Shown: positions 32,767 to 44,779, numbered from the stretch's first letter. The stretch is 64,000 nucleotides of DNA from Micrasema longulum (GCA_022494885.1 JAGVSM010001191.1:266734-330733), one strand, 5' to 3'. The notes: a model not told the origin generated them from the sequence alone. Program-made: numbers and translations.

Positions 32767-33530
32767 TATATTATAGAAAGCGGAAGTGAAGGTAGGTAGA
32801 AGTAAAACAAATTCGGCCAAAGATAAGGAAGTTCGGTTCAACAAAAAATTGGATAAAAAAAAAAATTCTTACACGTGGTAATAAAAGGGAAATATCACAT
32901 ACTACAAATACCGATAAAAATATATGCAATTGATTAAGAATAATTAATTGTATTTTCGAAATCATTATGGATATTGTGGAGAAATGTTTTTATATTTAAT
33001 TTTTTATTTTTTTTATTTTTAATGTCACTAGAAAAACGCGACATTTTTGATATCGATAATTGAACGTAGTTATGGAAAAAGCAGCTAGCCATTAAAAAGA
33101 ACTGAGATAATTGCACTTTTGTGAAAAGTTTGAATTATCAAATCTATGCAACAGTTGGAAGGTTTTTTACTTTGGCAAATGATAAATAATGCATGCATTC
33201 GTTTTTTTACAATATAAAAAAGAATTCATGTTTATAATCAGATATAATGATTTGAATGACAGCCAGAACTAATATTGAATGAAACCTCATACAAACTTTG
33301 AATGAATGAGGTGACAATCACTTATCAGGACAACTTTTCATAGAGAACTTGTGACGTTGCAGGCGGAGTAATTTCAAAATTATTAAAAAAACATAGCACT
33401 CATAATACGATCCAAGCATTTTTTTTAAAAATTTTGGCTTAAATAAGCTATCAAACTCGATAGTCTATTGAGGAATGGAAATACATTTTGAAAACCACTT
33501 AACTTTCTTATGAAATCTCTAATCTATGAC
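32767..33530. other. AT-rich intergenic DNA, no gene seen
   Basis: Several 60-residue chance ORFs on minus; none has a signal, motif or splice context. Confidence 0.5.
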
Positions 33531-33539
33531 AGGCATCAC

Positions 33540-33690
33540 GTCGCGCCGTGGCACACTGGGTCAGACTGTGAAACTTGCATCACGAGTTCGATTCTCGCCA
33601 GTTGCAAGAAAGAATACTCTTAAATATGTATCTGTGTATTAATTATTTCAGGGTTATTCCAGTTTATTTTTCCATAATTCGCCTATATTT
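33540..33690 (+). mobile_element. tRNA-like head with body (possible SINE family 3)
   Basis: GCGCCGTGGCACACTGGGTC as an A-box region, ACGAGTTCGATTCTCGCC as a B-box, then a body AAGAATACTCTTAAATATGT, ATCTGTGTATTAATTATTTC. The head resembles the one at 20,818-20,890 on minus, and the body block ATACTCTT.AA..TGT recurs at 44.6 kb. Confidence 0.5.
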
Positions 33691-33699
33691 ATTTTATAA

Positions 33700-34600
33700 A
33701 ATTGAAAATCCATAGAACGAAAGTTGTGTGTTAAGTTTGATTGTTTGTCCGTCACATCTCCGAAACGGCGAGTCGTAGCGGCCTGAAATTTGGACATGTC
33801 ATTTAAGATGCGAGAAGGTAAACATTGTTTTCGAGTAAAATTTCAATCGACCTCTACTTGATAAATATTAAAACTTTATTTGGAGGCCTAGTGCGGCTCC
33901 GACATATTGCCCGTAATCAATCAGCACCAACAGTAAGCATACTTTAATTCACAAATTTATTCCCTTAATTGAGAAAAAATAGTATCTTAAGTAAATACGA
34001 GTATGTTGATGTAAGGAAAGTTTTTAAACAACATAATACACGTGTTGGGACAATAAATGCCAAAAATCAATGTAAATCATGGGAAAATATTTGAAATCAA
34101 TCTGACTCCTTTAACACCTTTGACGCTCCGCTCCTACTGTTGCAACCAAACATACTGCAATTCACCATAGTCTATTTTTATTTATTATAACGTAAATATC
34201 CAAGTTATTTACAAGCAAATCCAAGCACAGTGACAAAAGCATCCGATAGAACCGTTTTTTTTTTTTTTTTTATGTTATGCCTATGTTGTCAAATAAAACA
34301 AAATGGCCGCTAATTTGTTGCTAACGAACATCGCTTTCGTTTTATGAAACATAGTGATAGGGCTTCTCTCTAGGTTACGCATTATTACTCTGAGGTTATG
34401 AGGATGAGTGACAATATTCGACCAAGTCCTCCATGTAATTTGCCAAACTCACTGTTAAAGGGACAGAGAAAGTAGTGGGATTAAATTCAATTAAAAGTGC
34501 GGTGAATGAAATTGAGTTTTTTTTGGAGCAACTCGTTTATTGTCGTCTTTAAAGCGGGCTTCTCTATAGGTTGACGCATTACAACTCTCTCAAGATATAA
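33700..34600. repeat. Repeat-like region with a 36-bp direct repeat
   Basis: GGGCTTCTCTCTAGGTTACG (34,349) and GGGCTTCTCTATAGGTTGAC (34,557) open two approximately 36-bp direct repeats about 208 bp apart, both continuing CGCATTA..ACTCT. Upstream (33,695-33,900) a block with CCGTCACATCTCCGAAACGG and GCGGCCTGAAATTTGGACAT looks like a transposon fragment. No coding frame. Confidence 0.4.
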
Positions 34601-34609
34601 ACGATTTTT

Positions 34610-34760
34610 AAAAATCGCGTGTCTCGGTGCATCTAAACTCTTAATAACTGGATGTCATCAAACAGACTCAAACTAAATCCCTCTAAAACTGAGCTTCTAT
34701 TGACAGCTACAAAAAAGTGCGCGTGCAACTGCCTTTTTGTTTTAAATTTTTTCAAAAAGT
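34610..34760 (+). mobile_element. LINE RT fragment
   Basis: Plus-strand frame reads LNNWMSSNRLKLNPSKTELL then LTATKKC: the WM..N.LKLN..KTE motif lies just after the YADD region in jockey-type reverse transcriptases. Both ends are lost within 150 bp. Confidence 0.8.
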
Positions 34761-35760
34761 TTTTACTATGGTGGCGAATTTTTAAATAAATTATGTCTAG
34801 AATGTATACAATATAATAAATTCGTCGCCGAGTAATAAACATGTTTGAAATCACTTTTGTACACCGATTATCGGTATGTAGCAGATCGTCTACATTATTA
34901 GGCATTGTAGGGTAAAAATAAAACACATGACTTTTGTAATTCAAGCTCTTATATTATGTACTTCACAGTATTAGTGTTACATTTCATATAATATCAAAAG
35001 TACAGTAAACAAATAAAATTAATTTTACATTTACAATAAATATGTGATAAAAGTAGATCGCTTAAATTATAAAATAAAAGCGTAGGTTTGTCAGTTTTAA
35101 GGAAATAAGCCTATCTACAGTTAAAATATTTACGAGGACTAATTAAATTACGTAATAAATATGTATTTGGAACATTTAACACTTACTAGCATAAAACATA
35201 ATTATTTCATAGAAATAGTATGCCAAAAAAAAATTTTTTATTTAAAATCAAAAATTGATTTGAGTCTGCTTAAAATTTGAAAATTCGGACAATTGTTTCG
35301 TTTTCTAAGGACAATTTTCAGACAATTTTTTGCGCAAAACGTACGATATTCATTTGAAAATGCTCTCACAAAGCGATACAATCGTCTTTTTTTGTTTTTT
35401 GTTTTAAAATAAAATAAACGATTTTAAGTAGATTTAGATCAGTGTTTGATTTTAATATTCAAATTATAATCTGGAGTTCTACAAAATGCCAACAAACTGT
35501 CACCAGATTTTCCTTTTTTTAATGAAATTGACATAACAATATGTAAATCCAACCAAAAAGTCATGGCGGCAAAATAATCGGACAGTTTTAACCCAAAACT
35601 GGTCGGTGTTTGGATTTTGCTATAAAAAATACATTATGTGAATCATTTAAATAAAATAAGTATATTTTTCATTAAAAACATAAATGCGTCACATTGTTTT
35701 TGGTGGTAACTATCTATCGAGGAATATTAATTTTTGTATCTTTTCAAAGTATAAATGTTT
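34760..35760. other. AT-rich intergenic DNA, no gene seen
   Basis: The 103-residue minus frame at 34,633-34,944 overlaps the RT fragment and is a chance antisense ORF. Nothing else was supported. Confidence 0.5.
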
Positions 35761-36240
35761 TATTATATCCTCATCCGTACTACGTTTGTTTGAGTTTCCT
35801 TCACGTCGCAACGGAGTGACCGATCGACTTGATTTTTCACATAAGATAACCGAGAGCTAAGAAGTAAAATAAGCTACTTTCCATGCCGAAAAAAAAAATA
35901 TCACACCCTCGGGAAAATTCTTAGTAAAAAATAATACTTCTTTCACGTCGCAACAGAGCCACCAATTGTTATTAATAATTGCGTAGAGATAACTGGAGCT
36001 GAAAAGTGTTTCATGTAACTTTTTATCCCCAAAAATATCACCTCCTAGGGAAAATTGATAACGGAAAAATGGATTATTTGTAGAAATGAATTAATATTTC
36101 AATATAATAACGATGCTACATCGCCTTAGACTAACGGATAGTCTTTTTTGCATAGTGACAGTTGAAGGAACGGCAGTCAATACAAGCTACTTTTTATCCA
36201 TCGGAAAAATTCTTATTGTTAAATGACAAAGCTAATAAAT
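35760..36240 (+). repeat. Repeat-like region with duplicated CTTTTTATCC blocks
   Basis: TTCCTTCACGTCGCAACGGA (35,797) and CTTTCACGTCGCAACAGAGC (35,940) are related, as are AGCTACTTTCCATGCCGAAA, GTAACTTTTTATCCCCAAAA and AGCTACTTTTTATCCATCGG downstream of each. The pattern (deliberate spacing of about 140-150 bp) suggests a decayed tandem repeat or Helitron-like element; class is not established. Confidence 0.4.
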
Positions 36241-36289
36241 TAACTCATTTCTCCTTAATACACACTGTAACATTCATAAATCATACTTC

Positions 36290-36470
36290 ATACTTCCTCA
36301 ATTCTTCCATCTGTTAATTTTTGTGAAGTAAAAGACTTAAAACTCTTTAAAAAATGTTTCCTCTCTCTATTGCAACTAAGTTAGATCTTAATAATTCACT
36401 AGAGAGGAAATCCAGCCGGTCTATAAACATTCGGGCATACTCAAAACATTGTCAATCCTCATTCAATTAA
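36290..36470 (-). mobile_element. Foldback MITE family FB, degraded copy
   Basis: TTCCTCAATTCTTCCATCTG, AAAAATGTTTCCTCTCTCTA, TTGCAACTAAG, then GGAAATCCAGCCGGTCTATA and ACTCAAAACATTGTCAATC match the flank and arm of other copies (compare 51,770 and 52,130). Confidence 0.65.
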
Positions 36471-37049
36471 ATTCTGTTATTATTGACATTTCTTGGTGAA
36501 CTTTCTCCGTAATTACATATATTTTTATTTTGTTATAAATTAAAATATTTAAGTTACGGATTAAGTATGTGAACTTAACAATATATTAGTAGAGATATAT
36601 CAAGTACTTTAGTTTATGATTTATATAAAAAAATATGGGTTATTGATTATAACCTAATCATTTATTTAAAAACACACTTATTATTAAGGTATAATGTGGC
36701 CTTAAATAAATAAGCTTCCACAAAGTTTAATGAGTTTTTCTTATATTGAAAGAGACCGGATTTAATAGCGAAACTACATAAAAATACATATTAAACTAAT
36801 TAAATGTAAACAAAGGTAGTAAATACATTACATAAATCAAACTCATTAGTGTATGACTAGGTGATAGACATATCGTAAAAAAAAGTTTTTTTTAAATGCT
36901 ATTAAAAATCAATTAAATTGTTTGATAAATACAAAATGTTGACTATCTAAGATTGGTGCATCAGATAGGATAGCATACTATTCAAATGAATATTTTGAAT
37001 AAACACGAAGCCGTTTTAGACTCAGCTTTAAATCACACTTAATAAATTA

Positions 37050-37055
37050 TTTATA
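37050..37055 (-). promoter_or_regulatory. Possible variant poly(A) signal of eclosion hormone
   Basis: TATAAA on minus, 80 bp after the stop. No canonical AATAAA was found in the first 120 bp. Confidence 0.3.
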
Positions 37056-37133
37056 CTTAAACATATTTTTAATTTCTTTTCGCTTTCTTCGTGGCTCATT
37101 ATAATCAGTCAGGGAGTTATCCGGGGCTTGGTT

Positions 37134-37309
37134 TCAGTCAAGTTTATTGAGAAATGGAGCTATGGAGCCGACATCTTCACAGTCAGGGATGATTTTCCCT
37201 TTAAACTTGAGGCAAGCTTCGGCGCATAGTTGCCCTTCGAACCATGGACCATACATCTTCTTGCATTGAGCACAGTTGCGTATGCAAACTCCGAGAAGAT
37301 CGTATCCTG
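37134..37309 (-). CDS. EH: Eclosion hormone, exon with the mature peptide
   Basis: Eclosion hormone is the brain neuropeptide that, with ecdysis-triggering hormone, sets off the ecdysis behaviour; it acts through a guanylyl cyclase receptor on Inka and other cells. The minus-strand exon enters with two bases completing a GCA codon and encodes GYDLLGVCIRNCAQCKKMYG, PWFEGQLCAEACLKFKGKII and PDCEDVGSIAPFLNKLD, then TGA. All six cysteines of the family are present, in the spacing CxxxCxxC and CxxxC plus PDC. The mature peptide begins at SPAI in the previous exon and is about 62 residues, the usual size. Confidence 0.97.
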
Positions 37310-38764
37310 CTGATTTCACAATAAAATAGATTAATCGCAATAGAAAATTCCGATAAAAATTCCTGTTATGAGGTTTCGTATGGAGAAAAGGGGGATATTA
37401 TGAAATAGCATTCCGTGGACTGCAAGACGCACAAATATCTTCATCCTTCAGGAACTATTAATAACCAAAATGCTCTCCACAACCCGACAGTCAGAAAATA
37501 TGTCTTAATATATTTCGGTCGTATTTTAAGGAAACTCTCAAAAAAACAGTAATGCAAGCATACCCAAAAATCGTTTTAGAGACCATATCTTCCTGTCGAA
37601 AAAACAATACTTTTGTTAAATGTTAATTTAGAAAAACCGCGATTTCAATTGAATTTAAGAGTATTGCTTTTATTTTTCCTTTCACACTTGTATATACAAG
37701 TATATTCTGATCTTTCCGGCTGTCAATTTATATCTGTTATTCATTGTTTTTATAAATGTAAATAATATTAAATAAGTTAGTTTAATTATAATCTCCACCA
37801 ACAAGCTACAAAAAGTGGCTTGGTGGGATTTTAGTTTTAGTAAAAAATATAACATTTGAATTGTAAAAATGTATAATTATATTATTTAAATAAAAAATAA
37901 AAAAAACTGCGATTTTGGCAAACTATCAGCTTCAGTCGGATATTGTAATTTTTTCTTATGACCATATTTCGATTACCTACACAAATGGTAGCAAAAACTG
38001 CGTTTACTTGTATTAAATTCAGTTACGAAAATCTGTTTTCATCATGGAATTTTATAAAAATTTAATGACATCAATTTAAATTATCATTCTTACGAAATAT
38101 TACTTAAATCCAACGCAATTTATATAAGGCCCCAAAGTATTTATTCCAAAATCTTCCTACGTACCTACTAACTATTTTAATGAAATCAAGCCAATGAAAA
38201 GATTGTTATTACTTCGTTTGACAGTTATCATACCAAGGGTTAAAATGCAACACTACTTCCCTTTGATGTAAAAGAACAGTGCAAAATATTTGTTCAGTTC
38301 ATATCCAGAGGTATTGAACTTCTTCGACACAATGTAATTTACTAACCATCCTACACATTCGAAAAAAAAACAAGAATTCCTTAATTATGGAACACCTCTG
38401 AGAGTCTCAAACATGCATTGTGACATATTCGGGGCGTGGCCAATAGAATAAAGGTTTTTTTTATGGAAATTCAAAATTACAAAATTAAAAATATTTTTTA
38501 TGGTACTAATAAGTGACAAAAAGTATTTTTTTTACTGGACAGTACTTCATAGACCTTTATTACTTTAAAAATGTCAAAAAGTAAATATATTTCCCAATTA
38601 TCGGTTTACGAAATTGAAAATAAATAAAGCTACTCAATTTCTGTAAAAAAAATAAATATATAAGCGAAACCGAAAGGAATACCCTTGGTCTGGGAAACAG
38701 ATTTCAGGTACGTGGAGAAAGTGATTTCACTGTTGACGAAGATGTTATGTGTTTTTTGTGTTAC
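37310..38764 (-). other. Eclosion hormone intron (1.45 kb)
   Basis: Bounded on the minus strand by GTAACA and AAATCAG. It contains a retroelement 3' end at 37,795-37,910 and otherwise AT-rich sequence. Confidence 0.85.
37795..37910 (+). mobile_element. Retroelement 3' end with CAAGCTAC-AAAAA-GTGGCTTG stem-loop
   Basis: CCACCAACAAGCTACAAAAA and GTGGCTTGGTGGG form an imperfect stem with an AAAAA loop, followed about 75 bp later by TATTTAAATAAAAAATAAAA. The minus-strand copy at 48,490-48,605 has the perfect stem AACAAGCCAC / GTGGCTTGTT and the same A-rich ending. Confidence 0.6.
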
Positions 38765-38864
38765 CTATTGCTGGAGAGGCGTCCACAAAATCTTGAGCCA
38801 GTATTGCCAGAACAGTCAGGGTCATCACAAAGAAGATAAGACGGCGGTAATTGCAGGATGGCAT
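38765..38864 (-). CDS. EH: Eclosion hormone, exon with the signal peptide
   Basis: Minus-strand ATG at 38,864 gives MPSCNYRRLIFFVMTLTVLA and ILAQDFVDASPAI, then GTAACA as the donor. The hydrophobic core is residues 9-23 and cleavage after VDA leaves SPAIAGYD, matching moth and beetle hormones (SPAIA/NPAIA). The 100-base exon leaves one G that joins CA of the next exon across a 1,455-bp intron. The joined precursor is 91 residues. A second in-frame ATG lies 21 bases upstream (38,885), but a TTTCAG acceptor falls between them, so I prefer the downstream start, with a noncoding exon further upstream. Confidence 0.93.
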
Positions 38865-38933
38865 AGTACTGAAATTAGCGTGCATTTTTTAAAAATAACA
38901 GAAGCATGTTTATCTTAAATATTGTTTTCAGCG

Positions 38934-39050
38934 TATTTGTCAGCGCGTTTGCCTACCATGCAAGAGGTCTCAATTCGGTTCACGGTACGGTTGACATGAA
39001 ATATTTATTAAAAAATGTGTCTTTACACGATAATATTTCATAGTCCATGG
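38934..39050 (+). mobile_element. SINE family 1, 5' half (split copy)
   Basis: GTCAGCGCGTTTGCCTACCA, GCAAGAGGTCTCAATTCGGT, GTGTCTTTACACGATAATAT and TTTCATAGTCCATGG. It stops inside the CCTGGACTGGTACC block; the missing part resumes at 39,936. Confidence 0.85.
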
Positions 39051-39935
39051 GCCGCGATTGTGATGGGAAGCTAAGGATGTCATACCTTCACCATGACGGT
39101 ATAGTTGAATGTATATTCTCCCGGCCGATTACGAAGATACACTACCGACCCCCTCAACAAGTTAGAATATCGGTTTATTACGTTAGTACATCGGTTTGTA
39201 CCAACAGGTCTAGTACCCCTCGTTACGCATATCTACGCATTAAAAATGTCATAAAATTGGTTCCACCAAGCAATTTTTCCTTCAATTACGATTTATTTAA
39301 AATTTAAATCGTTCTGAGGTTGGCACCTTTTTTCTTAAAACCCTATTCAAAATGTGAGAGAGAAACAAGTAAATTTTGAAAACGAATTGAAAAAAAAACG
39401 TCAGTTTTAAAAACGAACGCCTAGATGCACAGATGATGTGGCTAGATTCTGCCCTATCAGCATATAAGAGCATCTAGCCGTTAAATTTTGCCACTCAAAA
39501 AAATATAGTTATTGTATTTTTTCCATCTGTTTTACTATCTTCCTAGGTGAAAGTATCTAGACGTCAAAGGAGCCGGCTTTGTAATCACTAGGCAGACAAA
39601 TACAGACGATCGTTAAGCATACTGTCTTGGTAATTGTCAAAAATCATATAAAATTATACATCATATACAAGCGAGCATTTTTTTAGCTTAAATTGGGATT
39701 TATTGGAGTTTATGAATGCTTTAAAGCGGGCACTTTTTATCTCAGAAGCATATTTAAATATATTAAATGAAGTAAGGAACGCGGACAAAATTTTCAGGGT
39801 CAGTCATTGGTTGAATTCGATCATATGACGTCGAAATCACAAGTCGGTAGAACATACCGAGGTAGATAGAGATAGTACAGAAGTTATTTGTACCGTCTCG
39901 ATATGTACAGATGAAGATAACGTTCATAATCGCGG
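39051..39935. mobile_element. 885-bp element inserted in a SINE, with GCCGCGATT termini
   Basis: Left end GCCGCGATTGTGATGG and right end (minus strand) GCCGCGATTATGAACG are inverted, about 13 bases with one mismatch. The SINE halves on each side join in the middle of a conserved block, so this insert arrived after the SINE. The 86-residue frame at 39,047-39,307 is probably chance. Superfamily unknown; no clear target duplication. Confidence 0.7.
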
Positions 39936-40048
39936 CACTCGACTGGTACCTGGAGCGTAAGACTGATCATCTTTCCTTCATGTAACAAAAAATATCAAGA
40001 TAAGCTTCGATTAGTGTACCAATGCAGTGCCCCATACAACACTCTTGA
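39936..40048 (+). mobile_element. SINE family 1, 3' half (split copy)
   Basis: CGACTGGTACCTGGAGCGTA, AGACTGATCATCTTTCCTTC, TGTAACAAAAAATATCAAGA and ACCAATGCAGTGCCCCATAC continue the SINE exactly where the 38,934 half ended. Confidence 0.85.
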
Positions 40049-40049
40049 A

Positions 40050-40330
40050 TGATTTTTTAGATAAAAAAAACATATATATACATATATATGTACATTGTCC
40101 AAACTTTTGTAAACAAGGACTGGGTTTAACCCCCTGGGGTTAGATGAACATATTGCAACCGAGAAGGGAAAATGGATGTCTAGGCATTTAAAGGGTTTAT
40201 GATCGGTCATTGTCTCCTTTCAAACATAGACAGAATAGCGGAATCAGCGTGTTAAGTGGCCACTTAAACCAGCATATGACAAGTCATGAGCCCAGTAAAC
40301 GCCCAGTTCATATAACGTTGGAAGGCGTTA
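40050..40330. mobile_element. Foldback MITE family FB, copy
   Basis: The flank block is inverted here (TTTGTAAACAAGGACTGGGT, CCCCTGGGGTTAGATGAACA), then TATTGCAACCGAGAAGGGAA, AATGGATGTCTAGGCATTTA, and the right arm GGCCACTTAAACCAGCATAT, GACAAGTCATGAGCCCAGTA. A second partial flank block is at 40,780-40,850. Confidence 0.7.
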
Positions 40331-41530
40331 AATATGCCAAGGACTTCCACAAGAATGGAACGAGAAGTAGAGGCGATTTCAGGCTTCCTAAGGTGAGACT
40401 GACCAGAATTAAAAAACCTAGACTCTAAATGTTTGAAAACGTTTAATGCAAAGGGACGCTGGAAGCGGCACCATTTTTCTATAAAAATTCTGGTAAATAA
40501 TATTAAATTATTAATTTTTGATCAATTTTTTTGTATTATTAATATTAGTCAAAGCGGATTTTCTAGCGAGTGGGGGCAAGTTCAAAGGCAAGGTTTATTA
40601 CTGGGTTTCACTATAAGCTGTGTTTCTATAGTCAATAAATTTGTGTAGGCAGTATGTTTAGAAAAATAAAAATAAAACTTTTAATACGTGGTAACTATGT
40701 AATATTACAAATTTAAAAGCTAAATAAATATATATAAATACAATATGTATTTTCATGTTTTCGATCTCTCTTATAATATGCTACTTTAAATCCAGTCCTA
40801 GTCTACAAACATTTGCACAAACTCAAAGTATTGTTGGAAAAAACTAAAAACACTATTTTTAGTATGAATAAAATACAGTTCCACTTTAAAAAATTGGTAG
40901 AAAAATTTCAATAAATTAAAACAATATGTTATTTTCTATCGCACTGTTGACAACGTTCACAATATTAAAAATACATTTATGGAATACTTTTTCATCTGTT
41001 GTAGACACACTGCTATATTGATGTTTTTTTTAACTAAAGATGGCACTCACTTCCAACTGTGTCTCGCGTTATTTAACTTCTAGTCAAATAAAATCATATT
41101 CAATATATTTATAGCAAACATTTTGCAAGCTTGTCCTTCGTATGCTGGTGTATACATTTCATGTGAGTGTACTGTGAATTGTGAAGTTTCTGATTTCTGC
41201 TGTAGGAAACGATGGTATGATTTAAAATTCTCCATTTATCCTATGACAGGTCCGTAGACAGATTTCCTCTCACCTGCCAGAACCGAAGTAGGAAATGATT
41301 GCCCGCAATATTTACATTAAACTGGGTTGTGGTCATGTCTGTGTCCAGGCTTTTTTTTTTCTTTCTTTCGCAGTTTTAAAATGTACAGAGGTTCTTTGTT
41401 TCAGGTCTCGACTAGCTAGGAAATTTTTGTGTTTAGGAAGGACCTTCTTTTTACACGTATTTTTTTTTCATTTCATTTATTGGTGCTTAAAAAGATTCAA
41501 ATAATAATAATATCAAAGTTTCAAAATGGA
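40330..41530. other. AT-rich intergenic DNA with an FB flank fragment; no gene seen
   Basis: 40,780-40,850 has AATCCAGTCCTAGTCTACAA and ACAAACTCAAAGTATTGTTG, the block that normally lies beside FB elements. Otherwise nothing was found. Confidence 0.5.
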
Positions 41531-41532
41531 TA

Positions 41533-41720
41533 AAAATTAGAAAACACACCTTTAATAATAAAAATTGAAGCATAAACATAAATTAGAAAATATACCTTTA
41601 ATAGTTAAAAAAATAAACATAAATATAAATTAGAAAATAAACCGATAATAATACAAATTGAAGCACAAATAAAAATTAGAAAATATACCATTTGTAATTT
41701 AAAGAATAAATTTAAATAAT
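41533..41720 (+). repeat. Short tandem array, 46-47-bp unit, four copies
   Basis: AAATTAGAAAAyAyACC-like starts recur at about 41,533, 41,580, 41,627 and 41,673. Units 1 and 3 share AAAATTGAAGCATAAACATA / CAAATTGAAGCACAAATAAA. It is an AT-rich minisatellite without coding value. Confidence 0.7.
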
Positions 41721-43243
41721 AATATTAATATTAATCATAGTTTATGAACAAAAATAACATTTATTTTATCTACTACATACACACTTTATGTAATAGATTT
41801 ATATGGATCATATCTAGTCTGCCTAACTAGGTACAACCTGTTTTAAGGCAGACATTTTTATGCAAAAATAAATGCTTCTAATAATAATACAATTAAAACA
41901 AATATTAATTACAAAACATAAAATGTAAAAATAATATATAAATAAAAAGAATAAGGACATAAAAAGGAAAATTTTACAGTTAAAAGCAACAGAAATTTTA
42001 GTCATAAAAATAATTTACAGGAGATGAACAGGTCTACTCTTTATCCACTTGCTCACCATTTACTTATAAACAGTGTAACTTGTGTGACTGTGATGTAATA
42101 CGAGTCTACATAAGATACAAGACTTTATATATCTCTCTTATTTTTTTAAAGATGAAGTTATATTTTTGGACATGAACATTTTCATACCGGATTTGGAAAA
42201 TGAAGTTTATAGTTTGTTGTTTGCTTTGTATATGCATGATTTTAATACATAAAGTATTAATCCTTACTATGCTAATAATAATAATTAAATTAATTAAAGC
42301 GACGCCAATACAACAAATCATTGTTTAAGAGAGAGCACGGAGATTAACAAATAAAACGGAGACGAAATTTTCGTGCCCTCGTGAATTACTTTTTCCAAAA
42401 ATAGTTTTCATATTTATGTGCCGTGAATCCGAAGACGGCAGATAAAACGAGGTGCGTTTAAGGGCTTTTAGATGGTCCTTACTCCTATAAAACACAACTT
42501 ATAAAAATAAAATATTTAAAAAAGCAATATGGACCCGCCAATGCTCAATACCTATACTAAAGGGGCAAACCGTGTACAGAAGCGATTATGCGCAGCTTAC
42601 CATTATATTTGACTGACCATAATATTGTTTTAGAGTAACTTTATTTACAGGAAAACAAATAAATAATTATTATTTATTTTAAATCATTTCCACCGTTTGT
42701 ATTTTTATCCTAATACAAATAACATTAATATTAATAAAGCGCGCCGTCAGCAGTGAGCCAAGAAACTAGCCGATTATTCTAGCTGATTTTTTCATACAAA
42801 TAAGTATACTATATTTTGAATGTCTTGCCCCTAGTGCGGGTTTTTTCTCCTAGATTAAACTTGCAGATAACACAAACTATTTTAAGATTCTTGATTTGGA
42901 AAACAGTATTTCAAACATATTTTCTTAAGGGATATTTTCGATGAGATGGTACTTTTGACATTAGACCATAATTACTTTCATGCATCATATTGCAGAACAT
43001 ATGGCGCTCGACGCGGCCGCTTTTAGCACTACTAATTTTTGAACAATTCGGCCAGTTGACATTTCATTGAATACCTAATATCGACTGAATTCATAGTGGT
43101 ATTTCTAAGCACAAGCATTTTGCTCTATTAAAGGGGTAGAAACGTTAAATATAAAATAATTATATGTACCTTTATACAAAAAAGTAAAAAAAAATAAAAA
43201 ATGGTCACCCAATCACAATCTAAAGTAAACTCGAATATTTTTA
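41721..43243. other. Intergenic DNA, no gene seen
   Basis: Chance ORFs only. A GC-richer stretch at 42,320-42,480 (GAGAGCACGGAGATTAACAA, CCGTGAATCCGAAGACGGCA) has no long frame and no recognised repeat partner. Confidence 0.5.
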
Positions 43244-44193
43244 CAGTAGACGCTCTCTTAACCGGCCTTGACGGGACCGACCCAGGGCCGGATAACGAAA
43301 AAGCCGGTTAAAGAGAAGGTAGTCTAAAACACATAAAAAAAACACTTTCGCAAGGAAGAAAAAAAACACTAAGAAAACAGAACTTTTATTCTATATTAGA
43401 AACTCCCACATTGAAAATTTACATTTCATAAACTGTAAAAAATATGTACAGGTAAAGATTAATTATTAAAATAATTTTAAAGAAAGCCTCAACATTCAAT
43501 ACGAAAAGTCTACATAACATATTTAAGGTTCATACAGTAGACATTTTTTATAAAATAAATTCCATTTTACAAATTTATAAAGAAAAAAAAAAGAATTTGA
43601 GATGAATAAGTCACTCAGACACCAAAATAATATTAAAATTCCTAAATCCCACACAAGTCATGGTCAAAATAGCTTTGTCTTCAAATGTGTAAAAAATTAT
43701 AATCACCCCCGTGAATTAAAAACAATTAAAAATAATATATCAATAAATAAATTTTAAGTAAATCTTAATATTTTTTTGAACACGTGTAAAAACTGCATTG
43801 AATGATATATTTTTTTTTTATACGCCTCCACTCGTTTGCGAGTGATTAGTGTGAATGTATTATTATTTTATGTTTTTTTCTTTATGTATTCTATGTTTTT
43901 TTTTTTTTTCGCATATACTCGTATATTCAAAATTATATGAACTCTTATGAATAAACAACTACAGTAATGTAAGTCACTCTCCAAGCACAAGATTTAGTCT
44001 CTTTTTTGGAGTGTTACAGTGATAACATTTACTAGATGTATAAAAGTAGATATGTATAGAATTTTCAAAAACACGTAACTTGTATGAATTTTTTTAAAAA
44101 GCCACACATCACTCCAAAACAGGCATTCCTAGAAGAGGCCGGTTAATGCGGCGGGACGGATAAAGCGGCACCGGTTCTATTGAGCTTCTACTG
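43244..44193. mobile_element. pogo/Tigger-like non-autonomous DNA transposon, 950 bp
   Basis: The left end CAGTAGACGCTCTCTTAACC and the right end (minus strand) CAGTAGAAGCTCAATAGAAC are related, and each is followed inward by GGCCGG/CCGG-rich blocks (TTAACCGGCC). Both ends are flanked by TA, the Tc1/mariner target. The interior is AT-rich and lacks a transposase frame. Its CAGTAGA termini link it to the 63-483 element. Confidence 0.8.
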
Positions 44194-44556
44194 TATCTTT
44201 TTCTTATACCGTTACTTACGGCAAATTAAAAATGGCTGGGGTTAATTGAGAGCGCATTAATTTATATCGAAATAAATATTCATGAGGCAATTAGTTCTTG
44301 TTGCGGGCCTGTACAAGGTGTGAGAAAAACATTTTATCAAAAGCTCAGCAAAAAACGGCTCGGAAGCGGAGGCAGGAAGTTATCTTTACGTGGACCAGTT
44401 GCACAGTAGTTGTCTTATGTGATCTTGATCTTGTGCAAGGTTCTCGGTACAACGACCTTACAAAAACTTAATATATGTATGCTGTACGCGCAACATATCC
44501 CCGGGCGAACTTAAAACAAACAAGACAAATCGATTAATCGCTCAGAAATTGTTATG

Positions 44557-44720
44557 AGTCGGCCTCAGTATTGACATTTTCGCTTATCAAATAAAATAGG
44601 TGGATTTCGGGTTTGATTCCGAACCAAACAATTTATACTCTTGAATCGGTGTGTTCTGTGGATTATCAACAAAATATCTCCATGTTTCTTTGTTGTTATT
44701 TTTTTCTTTTGGATTTTATT
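44557..44720 (+). mobile_element. Possible SINE family 3 fragment
   Basis: GGATTTCGGGTTTGATTCCG is a B-box-like block, followed by ATTTATACTCTTGAATCGGT, GTGTTCTGTGGATTATCAAC, similar in layout to the body at 33,610. The 121-residue minus frame (44,565-44,930) crosses this and is discounted. Confidence 0.4.
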
Positions 44721-44779
44721 TTCTCTTCGACATGTAAATATTTTTTTTAGTACAGTAAGTTTGTGACCAAGCGGATAAA

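Noticed and set aside
39047..39307. 86-residue plus ORF
   Set aside because: Begins at the terminus of the element inserted in a SINE; no transposase motif.
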